A stretch of DNA of 64,000 bases from Papaver somniferum (taxonomy: Eukaryota; Streptophyta; Magnoliopsida; Ranunculales; Papaveraceae): assembly GCF_003573695.1 (NCBI RefSeq), contig NC_039361.1, positions 99,760,279-99,824,278 on the forward strand. The letters are read 5' to 3'. The notes below the pieces were generated by a model, which worked only from the letters and a program-made list of their open reading frames with translations, was not told the origin of the DNA and did no database searches. Made by a program: the position numbers and the translations under genes. Shown piece after piece: positions 12,580 through 24,442 of this stretch (position 1 is its first letter; every line of letters begins with the position of its first letter).

Positions 12580-12801
12580 TTATGTAATAGCTAGAGACGA
12601 AGCTTTTTTGTTAGTTTCAGACACAACTTTATGCAACTTGAGCTTATGAACCCAAAGAACAGATAACCACATAGCATAATCTTCAGCTTGATAAAGAGAT
12701 GAATCACAAGTGAGAGAAGCTTTTGCTTCCAGAAACTGACTATTAGCTTGTCTTAAGACCGAGCCCATCTTGCAAACCGTTAAAATCCAAAAGAGACACA
12801 T
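12580..12801 (-). pseudogene. RNase H-like (LINE type) fragment
   Basis: A 73-residue open stretch resembles the middle of the plant LINE RNase H domain (RVT_3). It has GSVLRQANSQFLEAKA, where family members show a Gly-x-Val-Leu-Arg-Asp strand, then an alpha-helical stretch ending with VVSETNK, where the catalytic VxxETD/ESD motif would be. The Asp of that motif is Asn and the first strand is missing. Neighbouring sequence shows no RT. It is an isolated relic; the family is known by resemblance only. Confidence 0.5.
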
Positions 12802-13587
12802 CTAAGTTAACTTCAGTAAAGTATGTTGAAGGTGGAAACCTATGCGTATTTTATATAAAATTCATATAAGAAATATCAGGTTATATTAGGTTTAAGTGGT
12901 TAGCATATGCATAACACAAAATAGATTGAATGACATGATTTGGATTTAAGGGTGTGAAATGAAAAAGGCACTGATATCTGACTTTCCAAATAGTCCTACA
13001 ATATGTTTATGATATGAGGAAGATGTGCATTATGAGTGGTGAATGTATAGGCTAATAGGTTTATTCCAAAAAAAGATTCAGCTAAGCAAATTGTTATGTC
13101 GTTGAACCTTGGGCATAGTTGTGGGATAAGTAGCACTCCATATTGTGTTAGAGAATTATAAATGAAAAAAGATCCAAGTCTTCAACTAGTTGGTGAGGAA
13201 ACATAATACCAATAATGGAGTTTGAATGGATAATACTAATTGTTTTCCATAATCAATAATGTTCGCCACCAAAATTTGTTTTACCCGTCCGAGAATGATC
13301 CAATTTTAGGTATGGTCCAATCAACAGACCTTTAGATATAAAATAATTACCAAGTTGCTAGTTATAGGAGTTCAAACCTGTAAATAAAGTTCTACTCAGT
13401 ACTTGTAGGGTGGAAAAAATATTAGAAAGATAATTCAGAAGTGGGGAGATACGAAACATAGGGTTAGAGATCATCTTGAGTGTAATGATATAAAAGTTTT
13501 CCTAAAACAATAATAAACTTAAATTTTTATATTGCATAATATTTACTTAGGTTATTTTTCTAGTGTAGTTATTGTTTATTTATCATG
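12802..13587. other. No gene seen; AT-rich decayed sequence
   Basis: Neither strand has a convincing reading frame. No terminal repeats or tandem repeats stand out. Confidence 0.5.
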
Positions 13588-13802
13588 TTTGCATCTAGTT
13601 TGAACAAGTTGGTATCGAAGACAAAAGATAGTAATACAAGGTTTCATATGATGGATGGAAGGTCTTCGAACCAAGGGTCACGAGGTTCCACCACTAGATC
13701 CCAATGTCGATAGAAGGACAAAAACATCAAAAACATAATCAAATCCATAAGGAAGCATTTTGGAGAAATTGAAGGAAGATATGCAAACAATGCATAAAGA
13801 CA
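13588..13802 (+). pseudogene. Possible LTR-element primer site and gag start
   Basis: TTGGTATCGAAGAC at 13600 resembles a decayed tRNA-Met primer site. It is followed at about 13650 by MMDGRSSNQGSRGSTTRSQ, a low-complexity Ser/Arg start seen in some plant Gypsy gag proteins. An in-frame stop follows soon and the MITE at 13805 interrupts it. Weak support. Confidence 0.22.
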
Positions 13803-13804
13803 TA

Positions 13805-14121
13805 CTCCCTCTGTTTATCAAAGATAGGTTTGGTACTTTGGTTTTCCTTATTCGGGTATGTCGAGAAGATAGATTGATTTCCATAAATCAAAAGTCAAAT
13901 TTTTTGAGTTTACTAATCTACCCATGGAGGGACCACATTTCTCTCATTTTTTATATATATCTTATCACAAAATGGGACCACTTCTCTCTCTTTTTTTCTC
14001 TAATATCAAATGAATGTGACCAAGGACAAATTAGAAAAAAGTATGAAAAATGGCTACAATGATTAGTTTGCTTAATATCTGTGCAAAACCAAACAAGCCT
14101 ATATTTTAGAAACAATTGGAG
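13805..14121. mobile_element. Stowaway-like MITE (Tc1/Mariner type)
   Basis: The left end CTCCCTCTGTTTATC and the inverted right end CTCCAATTGTTTCTA are flanked by TA at 13803-13804 and 14122-14123. Similarity between the ends goes inward about 45 bp (both reach GGTTTTG-like sequence). Length is 317 bp with no coding capacity. The TA duplication and CTCCCTC end are Stowaway features. Confidence 0.85.
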
Positions 14122-14123
14122 TA

Positions 14124-14563
14124 GCTATCATGATGAAGATGTAGTATCAACTTCCAAATCAATCGCGTCAACTTTGAATACCAAAAAATAGCTACGGATT
14201 GTTGATTATCCTTTGTTTGAAGTTGAGGAAAGAATCAAAATTCTTACATATATGAGGATTTGAAACCATAGAAGTTGGACGCATGATTCAATTCTTCAGA
14301 AGCTTATGTCAGCACCAATGGATTTACCGAGGAGTAACAAGTAAGTTTTTCCAGGCTCGGAATTGAAAGCAATTATTTGGTGGGAAACATATACGTCAAG
14401 TTTGGTTCTTACTAATGGAACGTCGGTGACTTCTTGAAAGTAATTTATAATAGCTATCTAAAATTTGTTCTATATCTGATTGGATATAAGGAGCGATTGT
14501 GCATGATTGATAAAGGCGGATGCTGGAATTGACAGGGTGTCTGTGTGTGTGGCCATTGTTTGA
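14124..14563. other. No gene recognised
   Basis: Decayed sequence between the MITE and the solo LTR. Short open stretches on the plus strand could be the rest of the gag-like relic but show no motif. Confidence 0.4.
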
Positions 14564-14568
14564 GTGAT

Positions 14569-16188
14569 TGATAGACATATTTATGTGTCTATTTTGATCT
14601 CAATTGTATATATTGTTAGTGCTCGATTTTGTACTTATTTCGTTTTTCTATGTCTTTGTAGATGTTTTCGGAGAAATGAGTTTTTGTGACGAAATTGGCT
14701 CGAAAAGGGATATTTGTGCTCGTGGGAGAAAATCACTGAAGGAACCCCTCATTTGGATAAGGGGTACCTAAATTACTAAGGGACACCCACTTGCTATTTA
14801 CACCCCAGGACACCCCAAGTGTTAAAGACACCCGGCAGGCAGATAAGGGCAACCCATCTTCACCGTTCAAAAGAAGAGAAAAGGCGGGACAATTTCTCTC
14901 TTCCGCGAAGTTTGCTGAACATGATTTGAGTGAGATATACTCGTACTTTCTCACGGATTTGATTTTTTTGGGCCCTGTCAACGTAGCACATTAATATGGG
15001 TTTGAGATTCGATAAAAAAAGGAAGCTACACGGACTTTCAACGAAACATGGGAGAGATATCAACTGCATATTTTGATTTGGTTTTGAAGAGTCTTGGTCC
15101 GGATTTCTCTCGTACTCTGGATTTTTTTAACCCTGTTTCTTCTAAACAAGGAAGGTATGTGACTTGGATTGACTGTAAAAGAAGATTTTCGTTGGACTGG
15201 AGTTAAGCAGAAAAAGGGAGGTCCTCGGGATTTTGTGGAAGTATATTTGGCAGTTGCATGAAGTTTTTTGGGATAAAATAATCTCTGCTATATTTAAGTC
15301 TATATAATATTGGAAGGAGTAGGAAAAAGTCAGAGCGGAGACGCAAAGAGAAGCTTGGTAGGGAAAGAAAATCCCGAGACTTGAGGTGGAAGAAAAATAA
15401 AGAATTACCCGGAGATTTCTTGATATTCAATCGGCCTGTGGTGTATAAAAGGAGTCCTGGGAAGTCATAGAAGGGTTGTCGAGAGTTGGGGGCAGTTAGT
15501 AGAGGCTCAGGAACGAAGAACAAAAATTGCAGAGAAGTTCTCTGCTCATGCTGAAGAAGAAGGGACGAAGAACAATGTACTGACGAAGACAGTCGCGAAA
15601 CTACGACAGAGAAGACAATCCTATTTGCAGCAGTCTTATTCTTTCGGTTTTCCTTGTAACAGTCGCTCTGCAACGCATATAAACGTTGCGATTGAATTGT
15701 TTTATTCCTTTTGAGTCTCTTCACCTTTGTAAACACCTTTTGAGCAATGGAAAAATCTTTTGAGTGTGTTTTGAGCATGAAGAGATAAACCCCAACACTG
15801 GGATGACGGAGGAAGTCTTATCACAATTTTTTGGTAACTATAATTGATTCTTTATGACTTTTTGCACTTATTTTAATTAATTTATGATTTTTACTAATTA
15901 GTTGTGATTTCGTTTGATGGTGTATGCTTAGACGTAAGAGCTTTTGATACACCATTCTTGTGAGTCTAATTTAGGCAAAGAAAAGAGTCAACAAAAAAGC
16001 TAAAATTGTTATGAGTCATTATATGAACCAATTGATTGTGATTAATAGTGAAATCTTGAGTCTCTGTAATCTCTCGATATTTGTGATAACCTTGTGAATA
16101 TTTCTTTTATTTATATTTTTAAGTCTTAAATCAAACCTTTACAAGCCCGAGTTGAACGAACTTTACTTACCACTTCAAAACCACATCA
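14569..16188 (+). repeat. Solo LTR with target duplication
   Basis: It starts TGATAGACATATTTATG and ends ACCACATCA. GTGAT flanks both sides (14564-14568 and 16189-16193). The first 250 bp and the 3' part resemble the LARD LTRs (37408-38862), so this is a diverged relative reduced to one LTR, 1620 bp, by LTR-LTR recombination. The 191-codon minus-strand open frame inside it is a chance frame. Confidence 0.92.
15444..15450 (+). promoter_or_regulatory. TATA box of the solo LTR
   Basis: TATAAAA in the position matching the TATAAATA of the related LARD LTR. Confidence 0.5.
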
Positions 16189-16193
16189 GTGAT

Positions 16194-17295
16194 CTGACAG
16201 TAATGATCAGTTTTTATCTTTTTGTCATATATAGAATGGTATGGTATCCTCCGCTATAATTAGCATCAGTCTTTAATAATCATGTGATTGTGCGAGCAGT
16301 GGCACTTGTTGCACCAAGTGAAAGAGCGGAGAATGCAATAAAACACCACTGAATTTTATAGGCAAGTTATAATATTGAATGTGAAGTTGAAAACTCAAAA
16401 ACTATTGAGAAACATAAAGAAGGATTAACTTTTGAGATACAGACAGAATTTGCACAGAAATTACTGGTTAACTTTTGGTACAAAACTATTAATTTACCTG
16501 CAAAAGTACTTTCACAAAGCAAGAAAAAAATGAATGGTAGAACAAGGGGAATTTAGAATTTATATCCACGAATAAAAATCATGTTCAAAAGACTTAATCC
16601 CTTAACTGTCAAACGTTATAGATACATCCAAAAAGTGACAGTTTTGAATAAAAGACGGGTTAAGCGGTTATATCATATTTCCAGGTTTGTTATTGTTGTT
16701 TTCATTTATTTTTGCCTATGATCTGATAGTGCATCTAGCCTATATTGTTCACTATCAGTTTTAACTAGTGTATTTTTTTTTATTGTTTTGGTTGTGAATT
16801 GATAGTGCATATTAGGTATACTCTTTAATTGAAGTTCGGTAGTGTTTTTTTTCTTCCACTTTCGTATATAATCTAACGGTCCATATAAGATACACTCTTG
16901 TTCATTAGAGGTTATAGCATGTGGATATTTTCACTTGTTTGTTTTGTTCCTTTTTGTGTATGATCTAATGGTGCACATAAGCTATACTCTTTGATAGAAG
17001 TGAATATATTTTATTTATTTGTGTTGTCTTTTTCTTTTCTATGATGCTACAATGCATTTAGGCTATACTCTTGAATATAAAATGATTCCAATGATGCTAC
17101 ATGCATGTACATTATAATCTTGAAAATAAAATGATTCCAATGATGGTAAAATGAATATACATGATACTACACTGCATAATGCATATAGACTCAACAGTGT
17201 ATGTTCCAAGTACTCCTTTATTTAGCAATGCGACTAGGTTTACTTCTTTACTATCTTGTTGATTGATGGGGGTTATATTTTTTCACAGGTTTAAT
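16194..17295. other. Non-coding left flank of the MULE with dispersed repeats
   Basis: No reading frame is supported. From 16725 a degenerate motif, roughly GTGCATATAAGCTATACTCTT, recurs every 50-90 bp (about 16725, 16801, 16871, 16961, 17041, 17093, 17161). A TTTTTTCACAG acceptor-like site at 17280-17289 lies just before the transposase start, so part may be a 5' intron. The left terminal inverted repeat was not found. Confidence 0.55.
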
Positions 17296-20014
17296 ATGTC
17301 TACTTCTGGTGATATTCCAAATATTATGTGCTATGCATATGTCTACTTCAAGCACTATAACATTCCTTATCTTGTTACATTCGCTTCTATTATTGATGAT
17401 TTGAAGTTTTGCATCTGCAATGAATGGAGGATGTTGACTCCTTCAAATATTGTTATCAATTATATTGATAATAGTTTGAAATTCCATGTGCTGGTTGATG
17501 TAAATCTTCGTGGGCTTGCTGCATTGCATCATTTCTAGAAATCGTCTTACTTTGAGTTGCACGTTGATGCTCTTTCTAGCGGTGCATCAAGTTCGTCTAA
17601 TTTTGTTCATGTGGACAAGCAATCAAAACTGATTATAAGTTCCAGAGAAAGTTATGAAACAGAGGGTAACGAGGTTGTAAAGCCGCTTATTTCCGATGGA
17701 TGAGAATTTGTGTTTGATGATCCTAATAAGTTGTTGTGTGGTGGTGTGGATTCTGTAAGACTAGCATGACAGAAATACTGCGCGAAGACTGGGTACAAAG
17801 TTAAGAAGGTAAAGAATGATTCAGCGAGGTACATAATGAAGTGTAGCAAGGTTGGTTGTTCATGGATGATCCATGCAGTTGCTATAGATTCTTCACTTTA
17901 TGTTTTTAAGATCAAAAAGTATGTTGGAAGGCATACATGTGGTGTTGGGTTAAAGTTGAGGAGCCCTCCTTTAACAAAGAAACTTATTAACCACCTTATT
18001 CATAATAAGGTGAGGCATAATCCACTTATCAAGATTCGCGTAATTAAAGACTACCTCAAAGTTGATATTGGGGGGTGAATTTAAAGTACCATAGTACGTA
18101 TCATGGCTTGGAATTGTCACACCAACGGCTTTTTGGGAATGACGTTAATTCGTATACTGATTTGGTTTGGTGGGTAAATGCATTTAAGGAAACTAATCCG
18201 GGGTCTTACATTGATTTCGACTGCAATGATGCGGATAACAGATTCGAGAAGTTGTTTATTTCTTTCGGTGCATGTATTGAAGGATATTAATTGTATAAGT
18301 CAATGATTTTTGTTGATGCAACTTTTTTGACTGGGCCGTTCAAAGGAGGTTTGATGGCTGCGACTTGTTTTAATGGCGAACAAGGCAAGTTTTCTATACT
18401 TTTTTCATTTTGTGCTTCTGACTTTTTTTTTTCTCCAAGTTATATCTAGATAGTATAGGATCAATATACTGTTTTTGTTTTGCTTTTATTCCTCTACTTT
18501 TTGTTTTTTCATGTTTCTGGTTTTATATTTTTTGGGACAGTGTAGCTTATGTATATTGTTTGCTCTTTAGTAGGTTGTTATCCTTTGACATATGCTTTGG
18601 TTTCGGGAGAGACTATTGAATGTCGGCACTGGTTTATGAAGAATCTTGAGAAATTTGTTGATAGTCGTGCAATCACCTTTTTTTCTGATCGCTACGAAGG
18701 TCTATTACGAGCTATTCCTGCGGTTTTTCCTAATTCTCATCACAACTACTGTTACTACCACCTCAAGAAAAACATGTCCATCAAAAAATTTGATGAGAAG
18801 TATAATGAGGTTGTGGCCAGTTATAAGAAGGCTATGTATGCCCTTGCTCCAGCAAGGTACGAAGAAGCACTCGGGGAAATGAAAATCATGGGAAGGGCTT
18901 GGGTTGCAACCTATTTACGTAATATTCCCCCGAAACACTGGAGTAGTGCATTTTTACCTGGTTGTAGGTTTGTCCAGACATCTTCAAGTGTAGCCGAGTC
19001 ATTTAATAATTGGGTTCGAGATGAAAGGAAGTTTCCTGCCTGTCCCCTTGTTGACACAATCAGGTTTCTGCTTCAATCTTTTTAATAGTTTCAAGAAGTT
19101 GTTTACTTTTTTGATTGTTTTTTGGTAAAATAGTTTTTCTTTTTTCTTTTTTTTCCAGGCGACACATTATGGATCTAATGTCAAAGAGGCGCGAAGAAAG
19201 CTTTTTGATGGACCCTGAAAAACTCACTCCTACTTATGAAGCTTTGCTCGAAGAACATATCCAAATGGGTCGAGTCTGTAATGTTAGTCAGTCTGATCAC
19301 AACATATACGAAGTGCATTCTCCGAGGTCAGTTTTATGTTTCTTAATTAGTACATAATATATTCAATGTGGCAATAAGATAAACATGGTACACATTATTA
19401 GCGCAGAAAAGCTATATTGTTTGAATATAATTTCAGTAATGACAATAAGTTTTGCCTTGTATAGTCTATTATCCTACAATTTACACAAGCTATAATATCC
19501 AGTACAAATGGAGATTTTTTAGTATGCTCCCACAGTGCATATAAGCTATACAGTTCATTAATACCACTTAATTTTGCTATACTTTTTGTTTAGATTTGTC
19601 AGTTTGATTATTATTTTATGCTATGCAGGTCTCACTGTGTTGATCTGAAGAGGATGACTTTCACCTGTCAAAGATGGAGTGTGTATGGTTTTCCATGTTC
19701 ACATGCCACAGATGCGATATCTGCAAAAGGCGACAATTAAATGGATTATATCCACCCATACTTCAAAGTTTCTACGTATCGTGAATTATACTCACTTTCC
19801 ATCAGACCTATCCCCAATTATGACAGGCCCGATGAGTATACTGAAAAAGATACCATTCTACCTCCTAATCCAAGAGCTCCACTTGGACGACCAAAGGGAA
19901 TCCATATAAAAAGTGCACGCGAGCTTAGTAAGAAGTCAGTTACGTGCTCCAAGTGTGGAAAAAAAGACTCACCACAACAAAGCAACCTGCACCTTCATTC
20001 CTCCTTACCCATGA
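17296..20014 (+). pseudogene. MURA-type transposase of a Mutator-like element
   Basis: An N-terminal PB1-like region (17296-17538) is followed by the MuDR zinc-binding domain CSKVGCSWMIHAV...GRHTCG (about 17842-17945). The catalytic core begins FVDATFLTG at 18309, second Asp in FFSDRYEGL, and Glu in SVAESFNNWV. A SWIM finger YGFPCSH follows, then a C-terminal CCHC knuckle at 19950-19990. Three introns restore the frame: 18385-18573 (GC-AG), 19064-19158 and 19327-19628 (GT-AG). Breaks: stops at 17536, near 17701 and 17767; an extra G in the G-run near 18070; stops at 18288 and 19738; an extra A near 19965 in the knuckle. The enzyme would cut and join MULE ends in the nucleus; this copy is dead. 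Start at 17296 chosen because an acceptor-like site precedes it. Confidence 0.88.
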
Positions 20015-20578
20015 TGTTTTGTTTATTCATCATAACAAAGAAACCTGCACCTTCATTCCTCCCTAACCATGATGTTTTGTTTATTCGTCATGTTTATTTG
20101 AAGTTGGCTTTTAGATAGAGATATTTTTACAATTTCGATATACGCTTCAGTTAGGCAATATATACTCTACACTGAGTCGATATTATATTTTTATGCAGAT
20201 ATCATATTATTTCTTTAAAGTGTAGGCAATATATACTCTTTTAGTAAGGAAATTTTCATATTGTGTTTTTAAGTTTCTTTTCATTTCAGTATTCTTTGCA
20301 GTGTAGAATATATACTCTTCACCAGAGGTTCAATGTTTTAGAGTTTACATTTCATTTTTCGAATATAATCTAAAAGTGCATAAAATCTGTAATCTTGTTT
20401 AAATGAGTAAAGGCAACATATACTCAGTTATCATTGCAAGACTCTTTCTACAGAGATACTATCCAACGTTGCTTTTTCTTCTTTACAGTTTTCTACCATT
20501 TGTTGTTTCACTATTTGGGGTTCCTGCATTTTTCATTTGAACTGCATTACACGTGTTTGGAAAATATGATAATGTTTT
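20015..20578. other. Non-coding MULE sequence with dispersed repeats
   Basis: Motif copies of the type GGCAATATATACTCT lie near 20150, 20220, 20300, 20370 and 20410. A 57-bp tandem duplication spans 19988-20095, across the transposase end. No gene is seen. Confidence 0.6.
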
Positions 20579-23475
20579 TTAAAAGGAATTTACAGTGCAG
20601 AACATCTGTACCTTTTCAATCACTGGTTCTGGTAGAGGTAGCAAATCGTTTCCAAAGCATTTCTCTACAATTTGCGTCGAAGACAATTGAGTGAAGCTCT
20701 CCAGTCTACCACTTTCTGAATATTCTTGAACATATCTTTCATATAGTATATCTTCAGATGGTAGCTCAACATTTGCATTCAGATCAATAACATCTTCATC
20801 ATAATCTTGAAACATCTTCTTGAACTCCGGTCCGTGCGCGTATCTTCCAGTGACGGCGAATTGAAGAATATCTGCTATTGGTAATGTTTTCGGCTCTTTC
20901 ACCTTCACCACCTCACAAACAAAAGGAACAAACTACATTGTTGGCGTCACCTTCCGGTTCTCTCGGTGATTATTGATTGTGTCATTTATTTCACTCATTA
21001 CTTGTTTAGATGCTTCTTGTTGGATTGCTTTCAGCTCAGGTTGTAAGCATTTAAAAGAAAAAACCGATTTTTAGTAACAATGCAGGTAACATATACTGAT
21101 ATAAATTTCTTGAAAAACAATATAGGAGAGAGGAGTATTAGATTACTGGTGTTGGATTTTGTAAGCGTTTCTCAACTGGCATCTCATCCACCTTTTTGTT
21201 CAAGTCACCTAAAGCCCACATTTTATATTTCGAAGGCTCAATAACATCATTTGATGGCGCAGCTTTTTCTTCACGGTCAGGAGTTGTATCTTTGTCTATT
21301 GCAGTAGTTTCACTTGGAACTTCGATTGAGTCACTGCCCAGAGTAACAACCTCTTCCATACTTCCACTTCATGTCCCTTGTTCATCATTTGATGGCGCAG
21401 CTTTTTCTTCTTCTTCTCTAGGAGTTGTATGTAGGTCTTTTGGAGTACTTGCACTTAGAACTTCGGTTGACTCAGTACCAATAGTAGCACTCACTTCCAT
21501 ACTAGCGCTCAATGTCTGTTATGCATCAGGTTCTTTGTCTGAATGTTGTTTTCCTCCATCAGAGTCACGGTCGGAGCCAGATCCATCTCCAGCTCCAGAG
21601 TCAGAGTCATCCCCTAAAGATGTTTTTGTGTTATCGCCAGGCTTCCTTTCTGGGTATGCTTTATAATATATCTCATTCATCAAATTCTCCATCCTTGGAT
21701 CTATGGAATCCCCTTTTTCCTTTATGCTCTTTATTGCCATCCAGATATAATATATGGTGAGCCTCAAGTCTTCATATAATTCTTCTTCATAACCATCAAA
21801 TTCTCTTGGTCGTGGCACATCTTTGAATCCTTCTTGTTCGACACCATCCATTTCTTTATCAACATACATTTCTCTATCAATATCCATTTCTTCTACTCGT
21901 GGGACTATTACTTCCTCTCGCTGGAGTTGCAACCTCTCCGAAATTTCATTTATAACTTCCTGCTATATTTCAGTAATCTTATCAAGAATACTCGGCGAAA
22001 GCTAAAACACAAAACATTAATACGCATTTCTTATGAGTTCAGATTCCATATACTGTTATGAATTTCAAAAGCAAACATTTCTATCAGTGCAGAACCTATA
22101 CACTCTACATTTTTAGTCAATATATGCTACGTACACTCATATATAGAACATATACATAGATTATTTTATGCTACATTTTAATCAGTATAGTATACCCACA
22201 CTCCATTAGTATAGTCTACATACACTACTCTATAGCCATATATACACATTTTTGTGATGTAGATCCTATACACTATTTAAGAATTGTGAATGTTAGTAGA
22301 AAAAATACACATTTTTTAACAGTGTAGTCTACATACACTCCTCTATAGTATGACACAAATAAAAATTAGATTTAGGGCCATGATATTACCGGGTACTCAG
22401 CCATCTCTATATCTTTTGTAATTTCCATTGCGATTTCTTTGATGTTCCACATGGCTGCTCTCGTTAGGTTGCTCCCTTCAGGCAACGTCAATGGTTTAAC
22501 ACAATGAGTATGCTCAACATAACATAGCTGAAACACAAACAAGATTGATTAAGAATTCGAGTCCAATCCATATTTACGTTATCAGAAAAATGTAATATCA
22601 TAGGTAAATCTCACCAACAAATATATAACACAACCAGTAACAACAGTTGGAGTGTTGTTATTCTTGAATTGCTGCTCGCGAAGGTTGTGATGAATTAAAT
22701 CAGGCCATTAAAGTTTTTTTTGCTCTATCAGTATCAAGAACTAAACCTATGTATTTCTCATTCAATGAGCTTGCATCTTTTTGGGTAAAGAACAACGTTA
22801 CACACATAAATAGGCCAATCAGCCTCACAATGTCTGTGTCGCACATTTCTGTTTATTTTTGTTTCTTTTCACTCAGTACATACTCCTTTTTGTTCTTTGC
22901 TGCTATTTCCATTTTCTTATTTTGCTTTTCATTTTCATCGTAAGCCTTTTTAACTAGATACAGTATTGCATTTTCTATCAATGATTTCGACATATTGTTA
23001 TTACCAAAAATCCTCATATAAAATGTAGTACTTATGAATCCACCCCTACCCATAAGATATTGATTTTCTGGTCTGCCTATCATCCTAGGTAAACCAAGTA
23101 TGAGACCAACCTCTTCTGGAGTACAATTTATAACATGAACTTTTTCTTTCCTATGAAACTCAAACTGTATGACATTATCGTCTTCTATCCACCGATAACA
23201 CTTAATCATCTTTGTTAAAGTATCATCTTTTCCCAGTGAGAAAGAGTGTAATTTGTGTCCCAGAACATCATAAAGATCCTACCATAATTGGCTTCCTTTA
23301 TCTTGGTCACTAAAGAATCAGGCAATACCAACTCATTATCTTCCTTACTCGAAGCATTCTCCTGCTTCCTCAATGCTTTTCTTTTATTTACAATAGCAAA
23401 GAGAGGAGAAAAACCTGCTCTATATGGTTTTATACCAGTCGAGCTAGAAGCGACGCCTCTACAATCTACATAACT
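20579..23475 (-). pseudogene. ULP-like accessory gene of the MULE, catalytic domain not seen
   Basis: Minus-strand exon-like blocks carry a Ulp1-gene-like N-terminal domain: IKCYRWIEDDNVIQFEF and EEVGLILGLPRMIGRP (23215-23080), then a helical region, then VVTGCVIYLL joined by splicing to LCYVEHTHCVKPL. Splice signals are visible: donor after 22615, exon 22527-22390 with CAG acceptor and GTAATA donor, next exon from 22001 after TTTTAG. Later blocks (21932-21138) are acidic and Ser-rich with a 137-bp tandem duplication. No His-Asp-Cys cysteine-protease core is seen down to 20579. It is convergent with MURA, as in Kaonashi-type MULEs that carry ULP-like genes. Stops and frame breaks make it non-functional. 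Family named from resemblance. Confidence 0.55.
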
Positions 23476-24440
23476 ATGGCGAAAATAAGAGAATTATACG
23501 TATAAGAATCATACTATCTATAACATAAAAACAAATCTATAGTACAGGTGACATGCACTGTTACAGATAGTAAACCTCAAAAACCATTACAACATAACAA
23601 TCTGAACCCTATGATATTCCAAAACACTACATTGGGTATCTACAATATCACATCATTATTTGCTTCTAATTATCTAGAATCCGCACAGTATAGGCTGCTT
23701 TCTGCACCTCTTACTGATCGAGGCCCTAATTTCAGCCAAATCCCCAAAAGTCTAATTTCAGCAAGCCATAATTTCGGTTGATCAAAAAATACACAAAATG
23801 ATCATCTACACATGTTAATATTTCATTGAATTACAATTACCAGATATAATCCATAGAATAAAAAATATCAAAACCACAAAAAAGTTTATCAACCCTAGTT
23901 ATCGTAATAACAACATGTAATCGGAGATTTGAGTTCTATAACCCTAATTATCAAGAAATCATCACAGTACAGGATATCTGCACCTCTACCATTGTAAAAG
24001 AAATGGGAATCACTACATTACAGGCATGCTGCACTGTATGAAAAACTGCCTTTGTACTCTTAATATCGAATAACACAACATCAAAAATCAATAGAATTTA
24101 AATGGAACAAAATCAATAGAGTATAAGCATTCTGCACTTTAGAAAATCCCTTTTCATGTATGGAAAATCACATAAATTAAGTAAATCAATTCAGTATAGG
24201 GAATCTTATATTTAGAGTATGTGATCTTATATCAATAGGTAAAAGCTTTGCTAGGAATCTTATAGCCATAAATATTTTTATTAAAAAAGGGAATGAAGAT
24301 TAATAAAAAAGATATTAAATATATTTGTTTCTTTATATGATTTCGGATTGGGTTTATGTTAAAAATAATTTTATAATTATGAAAGGGTATATTTGATAGT
24401 TTAATAAAAAAATGCATAGAGGACAAATAAAAAAAGATAG
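23476..24440. other. Non-coding MULE right part with dispersed repeats
   Basis: CAGTAYAGG...TGCACCTC-like repeat copies lie near 23536, 23685, 23964, 24015 and 24195. The right side ends in AGATAGAGGGAGTA (24437-24450), which resembles a DNA-transposon terminus, but no matching inverted copy was found on the left. Confidence 0.45.
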
Positions 24441-24442
24441 AG

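Noticed and set aside
15203..15778. 191-codon minus-strand open frame
   Set aside because: It lies wholly inside the solo LTR, antisense to it, with no motif. Chance frame.
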